Source: JAICIG01 sp035532215 | GTDB taxonomy: Bacteria > Planctomycetota > Planctomycetia > Pirellulales > JAICIG01 | Direction of reading: 5' to 3' | NCBI GenBank assembly: GCA_035532215.1 | Contig: DATKRK010000405.1 | Coordinates: forward strand, 1 to 8,561 | DNA length: 8,561 nt | Shown here: positions 6,909 through 8,561 of the stretch, piece by piece | Numbering within the stretch: the stretch's first letter is position 1 | How the letters are laid out: the number at the start of each line of letters is the position of its first letter | Notes under the pieces: generated by a model | The model's database searches: none | What the model saw: only the letters and a program-made list of their open reading frames with translations | What the model was told of the DNA's origin: nothing | Position numbers and translations under genes: made by a program

Positions 6909-7244
6909 ATGCCGAGGCATCTCGATTGCGGGCGACTGACGACGCTGGTTTGCTGTGGGCTGGCAATGCTCTTCGCGCCGCCGCTCGGCGCACCATTATT
7001 CGCCCAGCAGGCGGTCTCTTCGCCGGCCGCTGCCTCCGAGACCGAGCGGAAGGCCGCGCCCGATTCGGCCCTCGTTTCCGTCGAAAAGCTCGTCGAGTCG
7101 GTGCGCAAGTCGATCGTCGTGATTACCTTCAGCGGTCGCGGCGGGGTCGGCCCCAAGGCCCCGACCCACGGGTTGAAGCGGCAACGGCGGGCCGTCGCCG
7201 CGGCCCGCCGCTTCCGTCGTGCTGCCGCTTTAGCCCGAACGTGA
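6909..7244 (+). pseudogene. 5' remnant of a secreted trypsin-like (S1C/HtrA-type) serine protease
   Basis: The first ~32 residues form a signal peptide (basic start, hydrophobic core LVCCGLAMLFAPPL, probable cleavage LFA-QQA). A polar linker follows, then SVEKLVESVRKSIVVITFSG (57-76) and RGG. This resembles the beginning of the protease domain in planctomycete trypsin-like/HtrA proteins, where 'SVV.ITV.GRDG' leads towards the catalytic His. After Gly78-Gly79 (7145) the frame enters a GC-rich hairpin element and reads as Arg/Ala-rich filler to a TGA at 7242-7244. The catalytic His, Asp and Ser segments are absent here and in the following bases. The good ribosome site and intact signal peptide suggest a recent loss. 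The short product (111 aa) could still be made. The protease assignment rests on a short segment and is moderate. Confidence 0.55.
7144..7237. repeat. GC-rich hairpin element joined to the protease remnant
   Basis: An inverted repeat GGGTCGG/CCGACCC (7144-7150, 7161-7167) is followed by a larger nested structure. The outer arms 7169-7183 and 7223-7237 pair over 15 bases with two G-U wobbles (core AAGCGGCA/TGCCGCTT), enclosing a perfect 9-bp stem (7185-7193 with 7202-7210). The element begins exactly where protease similarity ends. It resembles a REP- or MITE-like repeat; copy number elsewhere cannot be seen from here. Confidence 0.55.
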
Positions 7245-7354
7245 TAACCCGAAACTAACCCTACGCGACCGTCAACCCAAACGTTGTCTAGGATTCATTT
7301 CGACCCGCCACCTAAAACCCAGCGAATTCCGTTTCACGTCGAACCAGTACGCGG

Positions 7355-7888
7355 TCACGGCATGCAGCTGGGTGGCATGCAGCTGGGTTCAGTCATCAAC
7401 TGCATTGCAAAGGAATTTAGGAAAAACACCTCCAGAAAATCTTCGCTAGCGTCTTCATAGGGCGAGATCGCCGGTCCGTAAAAAGAGCTTGCGTTGGTGG
7501 CAGCGCTGCATGCCGTTTCATAGTCTCCTGCGTTGAACGCCTCAATTGCGGCTTCAAGCGCGGCGTCTCCGCTGTCTTTGTCCTCGTTACCGAGCTCGAT
7601 CTCATCACCGCCCGCCGCCAGTTCTTCCGCTGAGTCGGCGATCGCGGAAGTGACCGCCGGACTATCGCCCTGGTATTCGTTGTTGTAATAGTCGAGCATT
7701 TCGCTCGTGTTTACAATCGCGTCGGCGAGGTCAGTGCTGGCTTGCGAGAGCGCCGCGTCTGCGTCCGCTTTGTCCATCTGTGCCTGTGTGATAGCGATCT
7801 CGGCGTCGGTGGCATCGCACGCCACGGAGGAACCAGCGTAGCCCAGCGGAATGACAAAAGCGACGAGGACGATCAATGCGTTCTTCAT
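7355..7888 (-). CDS. Small secreted acidic protein of unknown function
   Basis: I do not recognise a family. The 177-aa product starts with a clear signal peptide (MKNALIVLVAFVIPLGYAG), with likely cleavage after SSVA and Cys24 as the first mature residue. SVAC does not fit a strict lipobox, so lipoprotein status is uncertain. The mature part is rich in Asp, Glu and Ala and probably helical: ITQAQMDKADADAALSQAST near the start and ALEAAIEAFNAGDYETACSA later, the latter like a single TPR-type helix pair. The C-terminus is PSCMPPSCMP, made by a 15-bp tandem duplication. The ATG at 7888 is chosen because AAAGG lies 8 bases upstream (7901-7897). An extension to 7999 would put basic residues before the signal peptide and is unlikely. 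It stands alone on the minus strand in an eroded region. Confidence 0.72.
   Translation of the reverse strand: MKNALIVLVAFVIPLGYAGSSVACDATDAEIAITQAQMDKADADAALSQASTDLADAIVNTSEMLDYYNNEYQGDSPAVTSAIADSAEELAAGGDEIELGNEDKDSGDAALEAAIEAFNAGDYETACSAATNASSFYGPAISPYEDASEDFLEVFFLNSFAMQLMTEPSCMPPSCMP
7359..7388. repeat. Perfect 15-bp tandem duplication at the 3' end of the secreted-protein gene
   Basis: GGCATGCAGCTGGGT occurs twice in a row (7359-7373 and 7374-7388). On the minus strand it encodes PSCMP twice, just before the stop. The unit is a multiple of three, so copy-number change would alter length without a frameshift. It ends two bases from the stop codon. Confidence 0.9.
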
Positions 7889-7954
7889 GGTAGGCGCCTT
7901 TCTTCGACAGCGGGCCCGCATACGACGATGCACATGCAGCGTCTTAACCATCGC

Positions 7955-7981
7955 GGGGCCCCAGGGTGGAAATCGCGATTT
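7955..7981. other. Two perfect palindromes upstream of the secreted-protein gene
   Basis: GGGGCCCC (7955-7962) and AAATCGCGATTT (7970-7981) lie 67-93 bases before the ATG at 7888. The 12-bp AT/CG palindrome is a possible operator for a dimeric regulator; nothing in the window names one. The 8-bp palindrome could be chance in GC-rich DNA. Confidence 0.3.
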
Positions 7982-8073
7982 GGGCCAGCTACCCGACACG
8001 GTTTTTGCTGCTAGAAGTTTTCTTCTGTTTCAGGCGGCACGAGAGAAGTTTTTCCTCGGGGTCGAGCACGCGC

Positions 8074-8292
8074 ATGGGTCTGCGGCGCTTTGGGCCTCGC
8101 GATCGCCGTGTGCGCGCGATTAGCGGCGACGAGGTCGCCGCGCAGCGGACCGGCTTCCGGGGCGCGCGTGGGCTGGGCGAACAGGCGCTGGAAGACCTGG
8201 GCTGGATCATCGAGCACGAGCCCGAGCAAATCAATCTCGACCGCGTCCGGGAATTGCGCGACACGATCGAGCGTTCGACAAGCCAGAAGTAG
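8074..8292 (+). CDS. Short hypothetical protein (72 aa), possibly a gene fragment
   Basis: I do not recognise a family. The frame shows protein-like composition with G/C-ending codons, especially in the second half, where LGEQALEDLGWIIEHEPEQ and then LDRVRELRDTIERS look like two amphipathic helices. The first ~20 residues are basic (MGLRRFGPRDRRVRAISGDE). The ATG at 8074 has only a weak ribosome site. A GTG at 7966 in the same frame would add 36 residues of less convincing sequence. It could be a small cytoplasmic helical protein or the 3' remnant of a longer gene. It lies divergent from the secreted acidic protein and ends about 100 bases before the inverted repeat and group II intron. Confidence 0.45.
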   Translation: MGLRRFGPRDRRVRAISGDEVAAQRTGFRGARGLGEQALEDLGWIIEHEPEQINLDRVRELRDTIERSTSQK

Positions 8293-8393
8293 CCTTTACG
8301 TTCGTCAACCCAGACTTGAAGCGGCGCCGGACTCTCGCCGCCTGAACTGTCGCGATTACTTTGCCCGGTTCAGAATGAGACGGGCGTTGGTCG

Positions 8394-8445
8394 TGGGGCG
8401 GCCTTCCTCACCCGCCGCGCATTGACGGCCTGGAAGGCCGCCCCA
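8394..8445. repeat. Perfect 14-bp inverted repeat bordering the group II intron
   Basis: TGGGGCGGCCTTCC (8394-8407) and its exact reverse complement (8432-8445) enclose a 24-base loop. No T-run follows, so it is not a standard terminator. Its right arm ends at the base before GTGCG of the probable intron. It may be the stem-loop target used by the intron, or an independent repeat into which the intron inserted. Confidence 0.8.
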
Positions 8446-8561
8446 GTGCGCCTGTGAAGGCGTTTGATCAGGAGGGTGAAAGTCCCTCTCAGGCTAACGT
8501 TACCGGCCTGAAGTCGACAGTGGTAACTGCGTTTCCGCGAGGAAAGGTGGAGAGCAACCTG
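8446..8561 (+). mobile_element. 5' end of a probable group II intron (ribozyme domain I; continues past window)
   Basis: The sequence starts GTGCG, the bacterial group II 5' splice consensus (GUGYG). It then folds as a domain I start. GCCTG 8450-8454 pairs with CAGGC 8490-8494, enclosing the stem 8471-8476/8484-8489 with loop TGAAAGT, the familiar 'ggGTGAAAGTCcc' segment. GTTACC 8499-8504 pairs with GGTAAC 8522-8527. TTTCC 8532-8536 and GGAAA 8541-8545 close a GCGA (GNRA) tetraloop. AGGT 8545-8548 faces ACCT 8557-8560. Only 116 bases are visible. A reverse transcriptase/maturase ORF and domain V would be expected downstream outside the window. Assignment rests on consensus and fold, not on a model search. 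Confidence 0.72.

Noticed and set aside
5824..6996. In-frame extension of the response regulator to a 390-aa protein
   Set aside because: The added 175 residues are of low quality, match no domain, and cross three inverted repeats. The GTG at 6471 has a good ribosome site and gives the normal family length.
6626..7156. Minus-strand open frame antisense to the protease remnant
   Set aside because: Its composition looks like a shadow frame and it overlaps a plus-strand gene start with signal peptide and ribosome site.
8013..8030. AGAAG-TTTT-CTTCT hairpin followed by GTTT as a terminator
   Set aside because: The stem is 5 bp and mostly A/T-rich with a short T-run, too weak; no plus-strand gene ends just before it.

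Overview
The window is high-GC DNA that looks like a planctomycete (Planctomycetota, perhaps Pirellulales). This is an inference from the style of the genes: a flagellin/fliD/fliS cluster with an unusually long, repeat-rich FliD, a secreted serine-protease N-terminus of a type common in that phylum, non-ATG starts, and GC-rich hairpin repeats between genes. No rRNA or other decisive marker is present.

Left part (1-4285, + strand): a flagellar filament cluster. It holds the C-terminal part of a flagellin cut by the window edge, a strong Rho-independent terminator, fliD (filament cap, 926 aa, with four tandem ~114-residue repeats and a Ser/Gly tail) and fliS (flagellin export chaperone with a ~55-residue C-terminal extension). 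Together they supply filament subunit, chaperone and cap.

Middle part (4317-6471, - strand): an enolase-superfamily enzyme (mandelate racemase/muconate lactonizing type, TTG start) convergent with fliS. Upstream of it on the same strand is an orphan NarL/FixJ-type response regulator (GTG start). Two extended -10 promoter candidates lie in the 136-bp gap and could drive the enzyme gene independently. The response regulator has a leader with several perfect inverted repeats and a C8/G8 run.

Right part (6909-8561): an eroded, accessory-looking region. It contains the signal peptide and first ~78 residues of a probable trypsin-like serine protease that stops exactly where a large hairpin element begins. 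Then come a small secreted acidic protein on the - strand whose C-terminus is a 15-bp tandem duplication, a short unknown + strand ORF, a perfect 14-bp inverted repeat, and flush against it the 5' end of what looks like a group II intron (GTGCG and folded domain I helices) that runs off the window.

The observations most worth following are the intron placed directly after a stem-loop, the protease remnant joined to a hairpin element, the four-repeat FliD, and the unassigned enolase-superfamily enzyme. I saw no CRISPR array, tRNA, rRNA, complete transposase or recognisable defence system.
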